From positions 42,163,880-42,227,879 of the forward strand of contig CP141132.1 of assembly GCA_035236585.1 (NCBI GenBank): a stretch of DNA of 64,000 bases, read 5' to 3'. Source of the DNA: Warburgia ugandensis (lineage: Eukaryota > Streptophyta > Magnoliopsida > Canellales > Canellaceae). The notes beneath the pieces are model-generated. The model saw only the letters and a list, made by a program, of their open reading frames with translations, made no database searches and was not told where the DNA came from. Shown here in pieces: positions 25,587 to 39,200 of the stretch. Every line of letters begins with the position of its first letter. The first letter of the stretch is position 1. Position numbers and translations under genes: made by a program.

Positions 25587-27275
25587 CCAGGTTCTATTCA
25601 CTCACAACAGCCACATTGAGTAAAGTCTCAAGCAGTCTCAAATGCAAGATGTTATGATTAATGAGTTCAAGAGTAACTCATAAAAGGATCTTGTGATGAA
25701 GGGAAGGATGCCACCTATGAGGACGAGTCAGAGGACAACAAACCCCTCTACCAAGGCATCTAACCAGGGGAGTCAGATGACGAACTTCATGGCCAACATG
25801 ATGCAAAACCTCAGTTAGCTGATGCAGTAGCAACAATAGATGCAACCCATGAGGGTTGGCAAGTTTTAAGGAGACAATAGGTTTTTAGTCCTAGTATGAG
25901 TAGGAGGAGTACTCTTACGAAATTAGTATAGTCCTTAGAGTAAGAAACAATACTATAGAGTACAAAATTAGCATGTTTGAATGAAAAGTTTATTAACCAT
26001 AGATCTATTCACATGGGATGACCTTTAGAGGATCCAAGTTTTAATTTTAATGATGCGTATAAACCTTTGAGGATTATGATGACTATTGCACAATAATATT
26101 TTGATCATAATGAAAAGAGGGTAGAGAATAATCATAATGGAAGAGAACTCAGGAAAAATTAAGTGAAGTACAACATTAGTCTATATATATTGTGGACATA
26201 TTAGATGGATAAATTTTGGTATTAGGAACATTAGTGGCAGTTGATTTACTTATGTAAATGAATTATTGATCGAAGGAATGAAAATGAGTCATTCCTTATT
26301 ATACAGAAATATTGACAACTAGTTATCATTGAGAAGTAAATGGCTATTTAAATGATTCCTTAGAGTTCTAGTTATGAATTGGAGATGCATAATGCATGGA
26401 GTATATGACAACTATTTTATCAAGATGATTACTAAATGATAAGAAAGAAAAGTAGATGAGTGGAGAACTGAAGCATGAATACTGAAACTTAGTGAATAAG
26501 TTCAAGTTCTAACTTGGATAGTGTGTAAACTTTTGAAAAGATCTAACAACTATGATAACAACAATAGTATGAGGATAATGATGAAGGATCAGGAATGGTT
26601 ACAATTAATGAAAACTTGAGAGAGCTAGAGAAGTATTGTATAACCTAAACTTGAAATTGGATTTATTTGTCGTATAAATTTTAGTATGGTGGAAATCACT
26701 AAAAATTTGATGAAATAAGGTCCTAGCTTTCTTATGGATGAATTTTCTAAGTGATGAGATGAAAATTAAAGAGTTCTTGTACATACAAAAAATACTGATA
26801 GCAAGAATTAGTGAGAAGAGAATGTTTATGAATTATTGTGAGAGTTTTAATTATGATTTGAAATGCATATTGCTTGGAAGACATAGAAGCTATTTTATAA
26901 TAATAAACATTAAATAATGATGATTACATAATGAATCAACTAGGGAGAAAGATAGATGAAGTGAATGGGGCAAGATAAAATTGATTATGATTGAGTTACA
27001 TTCCATACGGATAGTAATGATATTGTGGTTTCTAATAATAAAGGTTATTATAAAAGATCAATTTCATTAGATGTGAGATTGACAGAGTTGCAATTGATTT
27101 TGTCTAATATTATGACCATGAAATAATTCATCAATTACAGGAAATGAGATGGTGGAAGTGAAGACACTAAAATTGTAATTATGAGCATTCTAATGATAGT
27201 CATTTGAGACCTTTATCTAGAAGGCTCTTGGGAAGGTCAGTACTGATTGGTATCTTTACCAGAGGAGTAATTGGT

Positions 27276-27276
<1 letters not shown>

Positions 27277-27311
<35 letters not shown>
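27277..27311. repeat. (AC)n microsatellite
   Basis: About 34 bp of pure AC, 12 bp from the insertion point of the inner family-2 element. Confidence 0.95.
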
Positions 27312-27313
<2 letters not shown>

Positions 27314-29933
27314 TGCCGATCAGTGTAATGACTCGAGTTTTTATAAGACTTTTTAAATGTAGAAGATGATTAAAATACGAGATCAATCTCTATTAAAATC
27401 ATTTTTGAAAATCAAATAACAATAGTATAATCTTATGTTTTAAAAACTCATTCTGAAAAACTCGGAGTGTTATTTTTCTTTCTCAAAAAGGATTATCAAC
27501 AAAATGAGCACTACATTTCAACCAAAAATCTGGCAGAGTTTCCTCTATTTTTTGGACATTAGACATTTAACGCATGTCATTGCGAAGTACCTAATAAACA
27601 CAATTTTCATAAATAGAAGAATAAGGGAGACTTCATCTCCATCCCATAACACTTACAAACATGATTAAGTGTTTTGAAAATAAAAAATAAATGAAAACCA
27701 AAGAAACATCCATGACTTAAAATATACCTACCAAGATCAATCCAATCACACCCACAAAACCTCGACTTCCAATTTCAGGTCTACACATCCTTAAAGCAAA
27801 GTCATATTAAATCAAAGTATTACTACAATTTACTAGTTCAACAATCACATTGCAATCCTATCTGATATACCTATTTAGTCATCTTGAAACCTTTAGCATA
27901 GTCTTCTGCTTCCTTTCCCCTATTCTGTTTCTTCAAACCTGAGACATTGTAAACAATTTACAATATCTCAACAAGCTTGCACTTGTGTAGGCAATTTCAC
28001 ATCTATTATACCAATTTTATAATTCAATTCTAAACATTATCTCAAATAATTTTTCATGCAGTTTATAAAGATTATTGTAATCAAATCAAAGATAAGAAAC
28101 ATGATTAGAGCCATATTTCAATCTCAATTCTACAATGTCATGCTAAAATGTTTTAGATAGTATGAATATGAAATGTGTATGACTTTAAATATATTTTTTC
28201 AAATGATTGAATCGTCATAGTAATCTCAAGTAAGTTGCAATATATAACATATCCCAAAATCACAGGTAAGCATAACTTGAGAACTATGTAAAAGATAGAC
28301 ATCTAACTTGATAAATCAAATACCATAAGATCCTCAAAGTATTAAAGTAATCATCGGTTAAACCACGAACGTTGGCAATCTCAAACCGACAACATCATCA
28401 CGTGCACATATGCACCCCGATGAACACATTAGCCAGTTGGTCATGAGTACTCATTGTGACGACTCGGGTTATAATGCAATGCAGTGAATTTTTTTATTAT
28501 TTTAAATTCATTTTGAAAACCCCGAGTGTCATTTGCTTTCAAGACAAACAAAGTAGTTTTTAAAATTACGGCAATCATAAATGTCTTCCCAGCTCTATCT
28601 AGTCAAAGCTCATAGCCTAGCTATAGTAATTACAGATACATGTCCAAAGGGTAGATCATATACTTACATTTATACTTGTCTTCTCTTCATTCATTTGATC
28701 ATAGCACTAACATTTTCTAATGCTTCTTCTAATCCTGTGTGGAGCTAATATGTAAAAATAGTATATTTGGGTGAATATTCCTCATACTCAATAGGTGATC
28801 TGATACTACTATTTTGAAAATACGGCATGCAACATACATGGTTTCAAAAGAGGCTTTCCATGTAAAACATCATGCAATTTCTTTTGTATAAACATACATT
28901 TTTATGCATAAATCATATGCTTGTTTTGCACATTTTCAATCATGAGAGCTTTCATTGAAATCCATAAATCAAAAATATAAATATCACAAAAATCATAGAG
29001 TAGTAATCACATAATGAATCATAAACTTATGAAATTCTTAAAATAGTAATCGGTTAAAGTAGATGATAGCATCACTATAGGTATCATGCACATGGATCTC
29101 TCGAAAAACACATCAAGCCGATGGGTTAGCGAACACATCAAGCCAACTGGTCATGAGTAATCGTTTATGACCATCTCAATGTTATATGCATATCGATAAA
29201 ACTGAAATCATAAGGTCAACTATGCTCACAATCACCACACAGCTGGAATCGTGTGGCTTCGGTATCTGGAGACCAACCCACCATAGCCTCCGCGGTGACT
29301 ATGGCTTCCCTCGAAAAGGGTGCCATGAACACCTCCAGTGTGATGACCCGGGTTTTTGTAACACATTTTGTAATGTATTTTGAAAGGCAGGGCCCTTAAG
29401 AGTGTAAAAAAATTTCGCAAAACAAAGCAGCGGAAATTCTTTTCTTTAGAACTTGTTTTAAAAACCCAAGTCACCACTTCATACATAACATAAGTACAAT
29501 TTGTGTACAAAATAAACTTCCATTGAAGGAATATACTTTTATTAAACTCCAGGATCCATCCAGTGGTTCACAGTACAGCCAAATCTAGTACAATACTTGT
29601 CCAAATTACATAATCCAAAACTCAAGCTCACCATACAATAAAACTTTCAATAAAGAAAAATACATGTCTTCAAGGGTATACCTTGAAGATTATTCTCTTC
29701 AAGTCTTCTACCGTCTTCAGCTCCTAACTCTCCCTCCCTATATCTGAGATATTGCAACAAGTACAATATCTCAGCAAGCAATGCTTAGTAGCGGATTCAA
29801 GAAACATAATAATTGACAAGGTAATTTCAATACTTCATAATCTCATTATCCATAAACATACTCTTTACTTTGTAAGTTATGTATATCTATATACATACAT
29901 ACCCTTCATGGGTAAACCAGTTAAATTTGTGAA

Positions 29934-30045
29934 AGTAGTCAAATATCATTCCTAACTAAGCTGATCAATTCTCTTCATTTTGAGAATTGAGTAGTCAAAT
30001 ATCATTCCCAACTAAGCTGATCAATTCTCTTCATTTTGAGAATTG
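29934..30045. repeat. 56-bp tandem duplication in the chromovirus 3' LTR
   Basis: AGTAGTCAAATATCATTCC begins at 29934 and again at 29990, with one base difference in the part compared. The other LTR has one copy (near 38729), so the duplication arose after insertion. Confidence 0.85.
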
Positions 30046-30393
30046 AGTATTACAGCTAATCTTATACTGGGAATTTCCCTTCTTAGGAAATATTGGCAAT
30101 ATACAATTACCTATAATTTCATTATGCTAAAACATAAGGCATTTCACTGTGCCTATTCTCATATGCATCATAGTGCAAAATAATCAAAAAGGTTGCTATG
30201 CTACAGTCTGATCCGTACTAGCACACTCGGATAGTTGCCCTGTTCACCACTGATACCACGGTGGAAAATATTATGTCACTTCCCGTATGGGGGGCCAAGA
30301 CTTTCACAGTGGTGGCCTTCCCATAATTGCCACCACCCGACTTTTAGCCTCTCTTAGGGCAAGGTATCATCACATCATCAAATTTCAAGGAGC

Positions 30394-30460
30394 GGGTGGC
30401 CAAACCCTCATAACTCCTCTAGCAATAGCATTCCCTAGGCTTATGCCTATTAAAACAAAC
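30394..30460 (-). other. Shared LTR module with hairpin (chromovirus 3' LTR)
   Basis: The + strand shows GGGTGGCCAAACCCTCATAA, CTCCTCTAGCAATAGCATT and then the palindrome TAGGC-TTAT-GCCTA. The same order (GGCCAAAC, CCTCT, hairpin with AGGC/GCCT arms) is seen in the family-2 LTRs. Confidence 0.55.
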
Positions 30461-32521
30461 TCACAAGCCTCCAAGCTTGTATGTCAAATAGTTTTCATAT
30501 ATATCAGACCATATGTCTGCTTACTTAGGGCTGAAATATTTCCTAGTTCCCTATTCACTTATAGTTTAGTCCTTAACCATCTTATATGTGTTTGGTTGGA
30601 TCATAAGGTTTTCAAGAGATTTAATACAAGTATTATCATTACTCTTGTTAACATAAGATCATGAGTACAATCATGTATGCATTCATCAAATCCTCCTACC
30701 TTTAAGGATTAATCTCTTTTCCCCAATCTTCCATGATCCTAACTGATGTATGTAATCTGTACATCCATACATATTGTCAATATATAAATTATGAACAATC
30801 CTATTGATCACCAGATCTGATGTTTAGAATTATCTTTAGATCATTCATATCTAAGTATTTTTCTTTCTCTAAGTCTTTATATGTCCATCTCCTTGATCTT
30901 GATCTTTCGTAGATCCATTGATTGACAATCAACACATGTTGATAAAGATCAAGGTCCTAGATCTTCTATCATCTAGTTCTTCTTTGATCTATGTTCAGTT
31001 ATTGGATCATCCCTATGGAGGATGATCTTGGTTTTCTTCCTTGAATCATCTTTGATCAAGGGTTTGGATTATCTAATCTAATGAACTATAACATGTATAC
31101 TAATAAACATGCATACTATGTACAATATAGTATTCTTATTCTTATTGTTCTTGATCATCCAAGATCTAATGGATCTTGTTTGATCATCCTTATCTTACTT
31201 ACTATTTTTATTAGGGTTAGGTAATTTACTAACCTTTTATGCTCTTATTATTATTATTCAACCAGTTAATGTGCTAGTTGAAGGTAGCTTATTCAAGCCT
31301 AAATCTAGACTGCTCCTCTTGTTTCCAATTGACTAAGGCTTACTAACTGAATGGGTGAACACAAAGTGGTTACTTCAATCCTCATGTAAGGAGGCATTTA
31401 GACCTCACAAACGTCAACGGAAGGTAGGGGAAGAGCGAGGCTCTATTAGATAACCCCCTTAACCACTATGTTCATCATTCACTAGAATGACCATAGCTCA
31501 ACCTTTCATAAGGTTCCTATAAGCATGTTTACCCTAAGTACTCTTTCTAATGGATTATAATTAAGTCCATGAATAAATATAATGTCATTCATGGGGTTTA
31601 TTATTCTTTTCCTAATTTGGGCCAAGGATTTGATAATCCTTATATTGTCCTACTAACTATAGCCCTTACTAATTAAGTCCAAAGTACCCCATTCTTATTT
31701 GTGTCATGAAACTCTACTTTCTCATTAGAATACATTTTTGATGTTTTATGCTCTTTATCTCATAACAAGTAGATCTACTAATAACATTTAACCATAAATG
31801 AATTATAAATTCAAAGCATAAAACTACATAATTTAACATTTCATGATAATGAGGCAAGGTACTTAAAATAATTAAATCGAGCACCTTATGATAACAATGA
31901 AATCACATATCATGCTAAAGTCTAAATGTTATACTAGCATGCTTTATAATATAATCATATTTAAAATGCTATTATATAAAATAAAACTAATTACATTAAC
32001 ATTTTTAGAAACATTTACTTATGATCCAACCATTTGATCTTAGATCTTTTCCTTTGATTAAGGATTTTAGTTATATTTAGGGAATTTTCTTTATTAAGGT
32101 CAAAAGATTATATTGATCTATTTTTGTCATAATCCATCCATGATTTCCTTGGATTTCATCATATCAACATTCATTCTATCCATCCCAAGGATCTGATCAC
32201 ACTTGATCCGACGGTGCGTCACGAGTGCATCTTGGGTGCCGTTAGATCCGGAGATTGGACAGTCCATTTTGAACCGTCCAATCAATCCTCTCTTAATTGA
32301 GGGCACAAAATGTCTCTAATCTTTGTGAAAATTCTACCCTAGGGGTTTTGGACCCTTCTGGATCGATTGGTGCAGTCAGAATTTTCATCTGAGCACTCTA
32401 TCATTTAGAATTAAGGATTCTGGTGTTTACTTTTTTTTTACCTTTTTTTTACCAAAATAAATTACAGTAAACTAAAATTTACATAAAACAGTATTAAACA
32501 TCTATAGAAAGTATTTCCACC

Positions 32522-32529
32522 TACCTGAT
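32522..32529 (-). promoter_or_regulatory. Splice-donor-like site, chromovirus 3' LTR
   Basis: The minus strand reads AATCAG|GTAGGTGG, about 990 nt into the LTR. The other LTR has the canonical CAATCAG|GTAAGTGG. Confidence 0.45.
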
Positions 32530-32900
32530 TGGAGAAAAAATCTCGGTTATATGCCCAATTTAAAAAGAATACCTTGTTGATGAAGATATGGCCTAAGATC
32601 CACCTTTCTTGCAAATTTTTGTTGTTTGAACTGTTGGATCTTGAAATTTCTTTGGGGGTTTTGTAGAATAGATATGTTGGGAAGTTTTGGATGGTGGAAT
32701 TGATCAAATTAGATCTAGAACAGAGTGCCTAATTGATTTTAGGTCTCTTCTTCCAATCTAAAAAGGAAAACAAATTGAAAAGAGAGATATTTCTTGGAAA
32801 TTTTGGGTTTTTGGGGAGGGATCTAGGTCTAATTTTTCAAGGAGAGTGAAGAAAATTTTGTGGGGATTTTATGATCATTTTTGGAGGATTTTTGGGGTTA

Positions 32901-32909
32901 TATTTATAG
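32901..32909 (-). promoter_or_regulatory. TATA box, chromovirus 3' LTR
   Basis: The minus strand reads CTATAAATA about 610 nt into the LTR, conserved at 42240-42248 in the other LTR. Confidence 0.6.
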
Positions 32910-33515
32910 GCATTTTGGGTCTTTTTTCATGGTTATAATATTTTATTTTTTATTATTAAATGGCATGAAAGTCTCCAATGCTCCATTTTTTCTTCCCCAT
33001 GCCCCATTTTTCTTCCCCAAGACCAGCTGATGTTTGTTGACCCATGAATTCATGTGAGCTGCTGATAAGATTGGTTTTTGGGTCGCTTGTGGGCCCCACA
33101 TGGTGTAAAAAGACCATTTTGCCATTTATGCATAAAATTTTGGGTTTTATTCCCATGATCTCAGATTTGAGTCTACTTAGTGGCGTTAGATTCATATTTC
33201 TCAGTACATTATAAATTTTGATGTCTCATATTTTGATTTTTGGGAGATTTTGATTTTTTGGTAAAATTACTATTTTACTCCTTTTGTCCAAGAAATGAAG
33301 AAACTTAAGGATTTCTTATCCGAATTTAGAATTTGTCGTGCTTACAATCATTTTGAAGGGTTTGCTAAGTTTAATTTCAATTCTACATGTCTTATGATTT
33401 GATTATACTTTTATAAAAAGTATATTCTTAATAACCCTAATATTTCAGCCCGAAATATCTGAAACTCAAACTTTATTGATTTTCTCAATCAATTACAAAA
33501 ATTGGGGTTATTACA

Positions 33516-33660
33516 ATCTTCGAAATTTGTAATGCTTACTCAAACAAACTAGGGTGTGTCTTCCTCATTTCTACTTCCGTTTTCCACGTGGCTTCCTCAA
33601 TAGAGTGATGTTGCCACAGGACTTTGACTAACGGAATGATTTTGGTTCTTAACTTCTATT
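33516..33660 (-). pseudogene. Chromodomain-like C-terminal end and 3' end of the chromovirus interior
   Basis: On the minus strand, after the integrase region, a stretch encodes IIPLVKVLWQHHSIEEATW, which matches the C-terminal chromodomain of Tekay/Del chromoviruses (LVKVLW...EEATWE). In the family this domain is thought to steer integration to heterochromatin by binding modified histone H3. The AAATTTCGAAGAT sequence next to the LTR occupies the polypurine-tract position. Fossil, not expected to function. Confidence 0.75.
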
Positions 33661-34870
33661 CCTTGCGGTCCAGAATTCGTATTGCCTTCTCTTCGAAGGT
33701 TAGGTCAGGCTTTAGCTCTTCTAGTACCCTTTGAAGTACATGAGTGTCGTCATGGAGGTATTTCCTTAGCATAGACACATGAAAGACACTATGTATTTCT
33801 GAGAGTTGGGATGGTAAGGCTAATTTGTAGGCCACTGGACCAACTCTTTCTAAGATTTCAAATGGACCAATGAATCTAGGAATAAGTTTTCCTTTGATTC
33901 TAAACCTCATTACTCCTTTAATAGGTGATACCTTTAGAAATACGTGCTCCCCCACATCAAATTCCAGGTTTCTACGTCTTTTATCTACGTAACTCTTTTG
34001 TCGACTGTGTGCTGTTAACAACCTCTTCTGTATCAATCTGACCTTGTCTACACATTGTTCCACTAGTTTTGACTTTATCAGCTTTCTTTCTCCAACTTCA
34101 CTCCAATAGGTTGGTGATCGACATGGCCGTCCATACAATGCTTCATATGGTGCCATACCAATACTTGCCTGAAAACTGTTGTTATATGCAAATTCTACTA
34201 AAGGAAGATGTTCATCCCAACTCCCTTCCAATCTAATGTACATGCTCTTAACATATCTTCTAAGGTTTGAATAGTCCTTTCTGATTGACCATCTGTTTGA
34301 GGGTGAAATGCTGTACTGAGTTTAATTGAGGTTCCCAAGGCTTGTTGTACACTCTTCCAACATCTCAAAGTAAATCTTCCATCCCTATCTGAGATAATGG
34401 ATAGTGGAATCCCATGAAGTCTTACTATTTCTTTGATGTATAACTTAGCCAGACTGTCAATTGATTGGTTTTGTCTAATTGGAAGGAAATGTGCTAACTT
34501 TGTTAGCCTATCGATAACCACCTAAATCATGTCATGGCCTGCCCGAGTCCTTGGGAATCCCACTACAAAATCCATAGCAATATTGTCCCATTTTCATTTT
34601 GGAAGTTCCAATGTTTGTAACATTCCAGCTGGTCTTTGGTGTTCAACCTTTACTTGTTGACATTTAGATATTTAGCCACAAATTCTCCTATTTTTCTCTT
34701 CATGCCTTCCCACCAAAAGTTTCTTTTAAATCTTGATACATCTTTGTACCTCCAGGGTGTATAGAAAACTTTCATTGATGGGATTCTTGTATCAATTCCT
34801 TTCTCAGACATTTATTTGAAGGAACCACTAATCTCTCCTGAAAACGTATGCTCCCATCTGTACCCTTAAC
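33656..34870 (-). pseudogene. Integrase region of the chromovirus
   Basis: The core carries MVIDRLTKLAHFLPI, ISDRDGRF and FHPQTDGQSERTIQTLEDML, the Ty3/gypsy DDE-type integrase signature. The C-terminal part has FAYNNSFQASIGMAPYEAL, YGRPCRSP, the GPF/GPFEILERVGPVAYKLALP motif and VFHVSMLRKY. The N-terminal zinc-binding region upstream is only faintly readable. The family's integrase inserts the cDNA and makes 5-bp duplications, as seen here. Broken. Confidence 0.9.
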
Positions 34871-35070
34871 AAATCCTTTCTTTTCACACAATTCCTGAGT
34901 TGCTGTATCTTCTTCTTCGGCTTTAAGGACTCTTTCTACAAAAGATGATTTAATTGTGATGTTTGTGAGTAGAGCTCTTAGTTTTCTACTTAATGCATCA
35001 GCTATTACATTTGCTTTGCCTTTCTAGGATGGTATTGGATGGAAAAATCATAGTCTTTGATATACTCTAT

Positions 35071-35460
35071 CTATCTTCTTTGTCTCATATTCAAATCAGC
35101 CTGAGTGAAGATGTATTTGAGACTCTTATGATCTGTAAATACATTGAATTTTTCTCCATACAAATAATGGCTCCAAATTTTCAATGCAAAAACTACAGCT
35201 GCCAATTCTAGGTCATATACTGGGTAATTTATTTCATGTTTCTTCAATTGTCTAGATGCATAAGCAATGACCTTCCCATTTTGCATTAACACACCTCCTA
35301 ACCTTTTGCCTAAAGCATCACAGTATATTTCATATCCCCCACTCCCAACTAGCAAAGTCAATACTGGTGCTGTAGTTAACCTCTTCTTTAGCTCTTGAAA
35401 AATATTTTCACATTCTTCTGACCAAGTAAATTGTACCCCCTTTCTTGTCAAGGAAGTCAT
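35071..35460 (-). pseudogene. RNase H region of the chromovirus
   Basis: Contains [40 protein letters not shown] and [11 protein letters not shown], typical of the Ty3/gypsy RNase H and the tether following RT. Its family role is removal of the RNA strand during reverse transcription. Fossil, part of a broken pol. Confidence 0.9.
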
Positions 35461-35590
35461 AGGAAGAGCTAGACGAGAGAACCCTTGAATGAATCTACGA
35501 TAGTATCCTGCTAGTCCAAGAAAACTATGTATTTACATTCTTTTTAGGTTTCTCCCAATTCATTACTGCTTCAATCTTGGTGGGGTCCAC

Positions 35591-36200
35591 TTATACTCCA
35601 TTCTTGGAAATTACATGACCTAAAAATTTGACCTTCTCTAACCAGAATTCACACTTACTAAATTTACCAAATAGTTTATGTGTTCTGAGGGTATTTAGTA
35701 CAATTCGTAAGTGTTCTTGATGTTCTTTGATACTGGTAGAGTAAATTAGTATATCGTCAATAAATACAATCACAAATTTATCCAAAAAATCTTTGAAGAT
35801 TCTATTCATCAAATCCATAAACACTGCTGGTGCATTGGTCAGCCCAAAAGACATGACTAGAAACTCGTAATGCCCATATCGAGTTCTGAATGCTAACTTG
35901 GGTATGTCTTCATCCTTAATACACAATTGATGATATCCTGATCTAAGGTCAATTTTAGAAAAGACCTTAGCAGATTGGAGTTGATCAAAGAGATCATCAA
36001 TGCGAGGTAAGGGATACCTATTTTTCACTGTGACACTATTCAACATTCTATAATCAATGCATAAACTCATTGACCCATCCTTCTTCTTCACAAATATTAC
36101 TGGTGCTCCTCCTGGTGAACTACTTGGTCTAACAAACCCTTTTTCTAACAATTCTTGCAATTGTCCTTTTAACACTTTCAACTCTACTGGGGCCATCCTA
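35591..36200 (-). pseudogene. Reverse transcriptase region of the chromovirus
   Basis: Carries [72 protein letters not shown] and the catalytic FIDDILIYS motif, followed by [17 protein letters not shown]. This is the clearest domain in the window and places the element in Ty3/gypsy, with the best match to chromoviruses of the Tekay/Del type. Part of a broken pol. Confidence 0.95.
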
Positions 36201-36259
36201 TAAGGTGCTTTAGAAATTAGAGTTGTACCAGGAATTACTTCAATGGTAAACTCAATTTC

Positions 36260-36860
36260 TTAGTGTGGGGGTAACCCTAGTAGTTCTTCAAGAAAAACAT
36301 CTTGGAAATCCTTGACCACTTCAATTTCTGTTATCCTGGGTTGTTCAACATCTAAGGAAACCACTGTTGCTAGAAATGCCTGACACCCCTTGGACATATG
36401 TTTGACTGCCTTCATAGCTGAGATGATGGATTTGTCTAAGTCATTAGGTTTCCCATACAGTATTAATACTTTCTCCCCTGGTATACTAAATGTGAGTTTC
36501 TTCTTGTGACAGTCCATAACTACCCAGTATTTTGCTAACCAGTCCATACCTAGTATGATGTCAAAATCCTCCATGTTCAATAAAATGAGGTCTATGTCCA
36601 TTCTTTTGCCCAATACTTCTAGAGGTACATTATGCAAGTATTCTTGTAGTTTAACTGTTTTTCCAATTGGAGTTGTTACATCTAGATCAAATCCCAAGTT
36701 TTTCACTGATAGTTGTATACTAGATGCAAATTCACAAGATATAAAGGAATGCGTAGATCCAAAATCAAACAGTACATTGGCATAGTTGTCTGCTACAAGT
36801 AGTGTACCTTCAATTACCGCATTGGATGGTCTAGCTTGGCCGTCAATGATGGCAAAGACC
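36260..36860 (-). pseudogene. Protease region of the chromovirus
   Basis: Retropepsin-like region with VLFDFGSTHSFISCEFA (active-site loop area) and IDLILLNMEDFDIILGMDWL further on, then LGLPPH leading toward RT. The family protease cleaves the Gag-Pol polyprotein. A decayed relative of this segment is readable near 48985-49060 in the inner family-2 element. Confidence 0.88.
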
Positions 36861-37950
36861 CTTCCTTGGTGTCGAGGAGCAATTTCTAGTTTTGCTTCCC
36901 TGACTACCAATGGTTTGGTACAGTGGGTGGCGATATGTCCATACTCCCCACAATTATGGCACTTGATTGGAAATCGTTGTGGTTGTTGTTGTATAGGTCG
37001 TGGATAGATATTGCCTTGGTGAAATTTTCTACATCTTGGACATGGCTGTCTATTTAGCCTTAGTGCATTGTTCCTTTGATTTCTTTGAGGCTTAAAATTG
37101 TTCCAAGGTCTTTTATTCTTCTGGAAAGGCCTTAGGTTATTGTTTCCTCCTCCACTGAACTTGGTAATTTGACCCTTTTTGTACTCATCTTCAAACTTGG
37201 AGGCCATTTCCACACAGTCTACCAAGATAGTGGGTTTAGTACCCAGCACCTTTATTTTTAGCCCTGGGTGTAGCCCTTCAATGAATTGATCCACGGTGTG
37301 TGTTTCTGTGTCACACACATGAGTCGCGAATCTCCTTAGTTGTGTGAACTTGTTATCATAGTCCAGCACTAACATATCCCCTTGCTTTAGGCCCAAAAAC
37401 TTTATCAACTTCCTTTGTTGTACATGAGAAGGAAAATATTTATGGTTGAATACTTCCTTAAATTCTTCCCATGTAGTATCTTCAGAATTCGAGAAGAAGG
37501 TGTTGTTAGTTGATCTCCACAAAAATGCAGCTTCTTGTTTGAATAACTATGTGGCAAATTTCACCTTCAACTCTGAAGGAGTACATAGTGCACTAAAAGT
37601 CTTTTCTAATTCATATATCCACTCTTCAGCCTTTTCAGCTTCACCCTTGCCATCATACATTGTAGCCCTCTTTTGAAATCTCTCCATCATTTTGTCAACT
37701 TTTTCTGGTGCTAATGGGGATTTTCCAACTTCTTCACTTGGTACAAGGGAAGATTGCCCTTGTCCTAGTGTGGGAGTAGCTGGTGGTGGTGTTGGTGTAG
37801 TATGTCTCACCTCAGGCTGAGCTTGAGCCTGCGTACTTAGTATTTCTATAGGAGGTGATGAACCTTGGGGTTGTTGTAGGTGAGGAAGGAGGTTCCTTAA
37901 CATGCTTGTCATCATCCCTTCCATATTACTCATGGTTACTCTCTCCATAT
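36860..37950 (-). pseudogene. Gag region of the chromovirus
   Basis: The N-terminal part is Pro/Gln-rich (LLPHLQQPQGSSPP). The capsid-like part has DTTWEEFKEVFNHKYFP, QQRKLIKFLGLKQGDMLV and RRFATHV, typical of the retrotransposon gag family. A basic linker leads to CPRCRKFHQGN and a CCHC zinc knuckle CHNCGEYGHIATHC at about 36919-36962. In the family Gag forms the particle and the knuckle binds RNA. Broken. Confidence 0.92.
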
Positions 37951-38117
37951 TGTCTTCCGGAGTATTTGAGCTGTCTGCCTTGTGACTCTCTTTGGTGACA
38001 TATGCTCATAAACCAAAATTCTATCAATCCTCTATACAACTACTTCTATCTTAATTTAGACTTGGATTATAATCTCTCCTTTGGACATATTTGTACTATA
38101 CTGTGACTGGATGAATC

Positions 38118-38129
38118 GCCCTGATACCA
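38118..38129 (-). other. Primer-binding site of the chromovirus
   Basis: The minus strand reads TGGTATCAGGGC, two bases after the end of the 5' LTR (38132). It matches tRNA-Met primer sites with one difference. Confidence 0.85.
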
Positions 38130-39132
38130 ACTGTGACGACCCAGGTTTTTGTAACACGTTTTGTAATGCATTTTGAAAGGCAGGGCCCTTAAGTGTGTAA
38201 AAAATTTTGGCAAAACAAAGCAGCGAAAATTCTTTTCTTTAGAACTTGTTTTGAAAACCTAAGTCACCACTTCATACATAACATAAGTACAATTTGTGTA
38301 TAAAATAAACTTCCATTGAAGGAATATACTTTTATTAAACTCCAGGATCCATCCAGTGGTTCACAAGATCTGACCAAATCTAGTACAATACTTGTCCAAA
38401 TTACATAATCCAAAACTCAAGCTCACCATACAATAAAACTCTCAACAAAGAAAAATACATGTCTTCAAGGGTATACCTTGAAGATTATTCTCTTTAAGTC
38501 TTCTATCATCTTCAGCTCCTAACTCTCCTTCTCTGTATTTGAGATATTACAACAAGTACAATATCTCAGCAATCAATACTTGGTAGGGGATTCAAGAAAC
38601 ATAATAATTGACAATGTAATTCCAATACTTCATAATCTCATTATCCTTAAACACACTCTTTACTTTGTAAGTTATGTATATCTATATACATACATACCCT
38701 TCATGGGTAAACCAGTTAAATTTGTGAAAGTAGTCAAATATCATTCCCAACTAAGCTGATCAAGTCTCTTCATTTTGAGAATTGAGTATTACAGCTAATC
38801 TTATAATGGGAATTTCCCTTCTTAGGAAATATTGGTAATATACAATTACCTAGCATTTCATTATGCTAAAACATAAGGCATTTCACTTTGCCTATTCTCA
38901 TATGCATCATAGTGCAAAATAATTAGAAAGGTTGCTATGCTACAGTCTGATCCGTACTAGCGCGCTCGGATAACTGCCCTATTCACCACTGATACCACGG
39001 TTGAAAATATTATGTTACTTCCCGTATGGGGGGGCAAGACTTTCACAGTGGTGGCCTTCACATAATTGCCACCACCCGACTTTTAGCCTCTCCTAGGGCA
39101 AGGTATCATCACATCATCAAATTTCAAGGAGC

Positions 39133-39200
39133 GGGTGGCCAAACCCTCATAACTCCTCTAGCAATAGCATTCCCTAGGCTTATGCCTATTAAAACAAACT
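39133..39200 (-). other. Shared LTR module with hairpin (chromovirus 5' LTR)
   Basis: GGGTGGCCAAACCCTCATAA ... hairpin TAGGC-TTAT-GCCTA at 39175-39188; same as 30394-30460. Confidence 0.55.

Larger units (their letters stand above)
25571..27323 (+). mobile_element. Interior of the outer family-2 element, left part (gag region)
   Basis: Starts with the primer site and a gag-leader-like stretch (from about 25696, MKGRMPPMRTSQRTTNPS when read directly), as in Tekay/Del-type gag N-termini. The rest is AT-rich and frame-less. Several segments match the inner family-2 interior: for example 26400-26520 against the reverse of about 50880-51000. The inner element inserted at 27324. Confidence 0.6.
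29339..33515 (-). repeat. 3' LTR of the chromovirus
   Basis: 4177 bp, homologous along its length to 38132-42866. It contains a TATA box (32901-32909), a donor-like CAG|GTAGGT (near 32523), the shared module with hairpin TAGGC-TTAT-GCCTA (30436-30449) and a private 56-bp tandem duplication. The 125-aa frame at 30287-30664 recurs in the other LTR only because the LTRs are similar. Confidence 0.92.

Noticed and set aside
30287-30664. 125-aa frame repeated at 39026-39403
   Set aside because: Antisense frame in the chromovirus LTR, repeated only because the LTRs are similar.
36555-37007. + strand frames over the gag/protease region
   Set aside because: Shadows of the minus-strand retrotransposon coding sequence, which has clear domain motifs.
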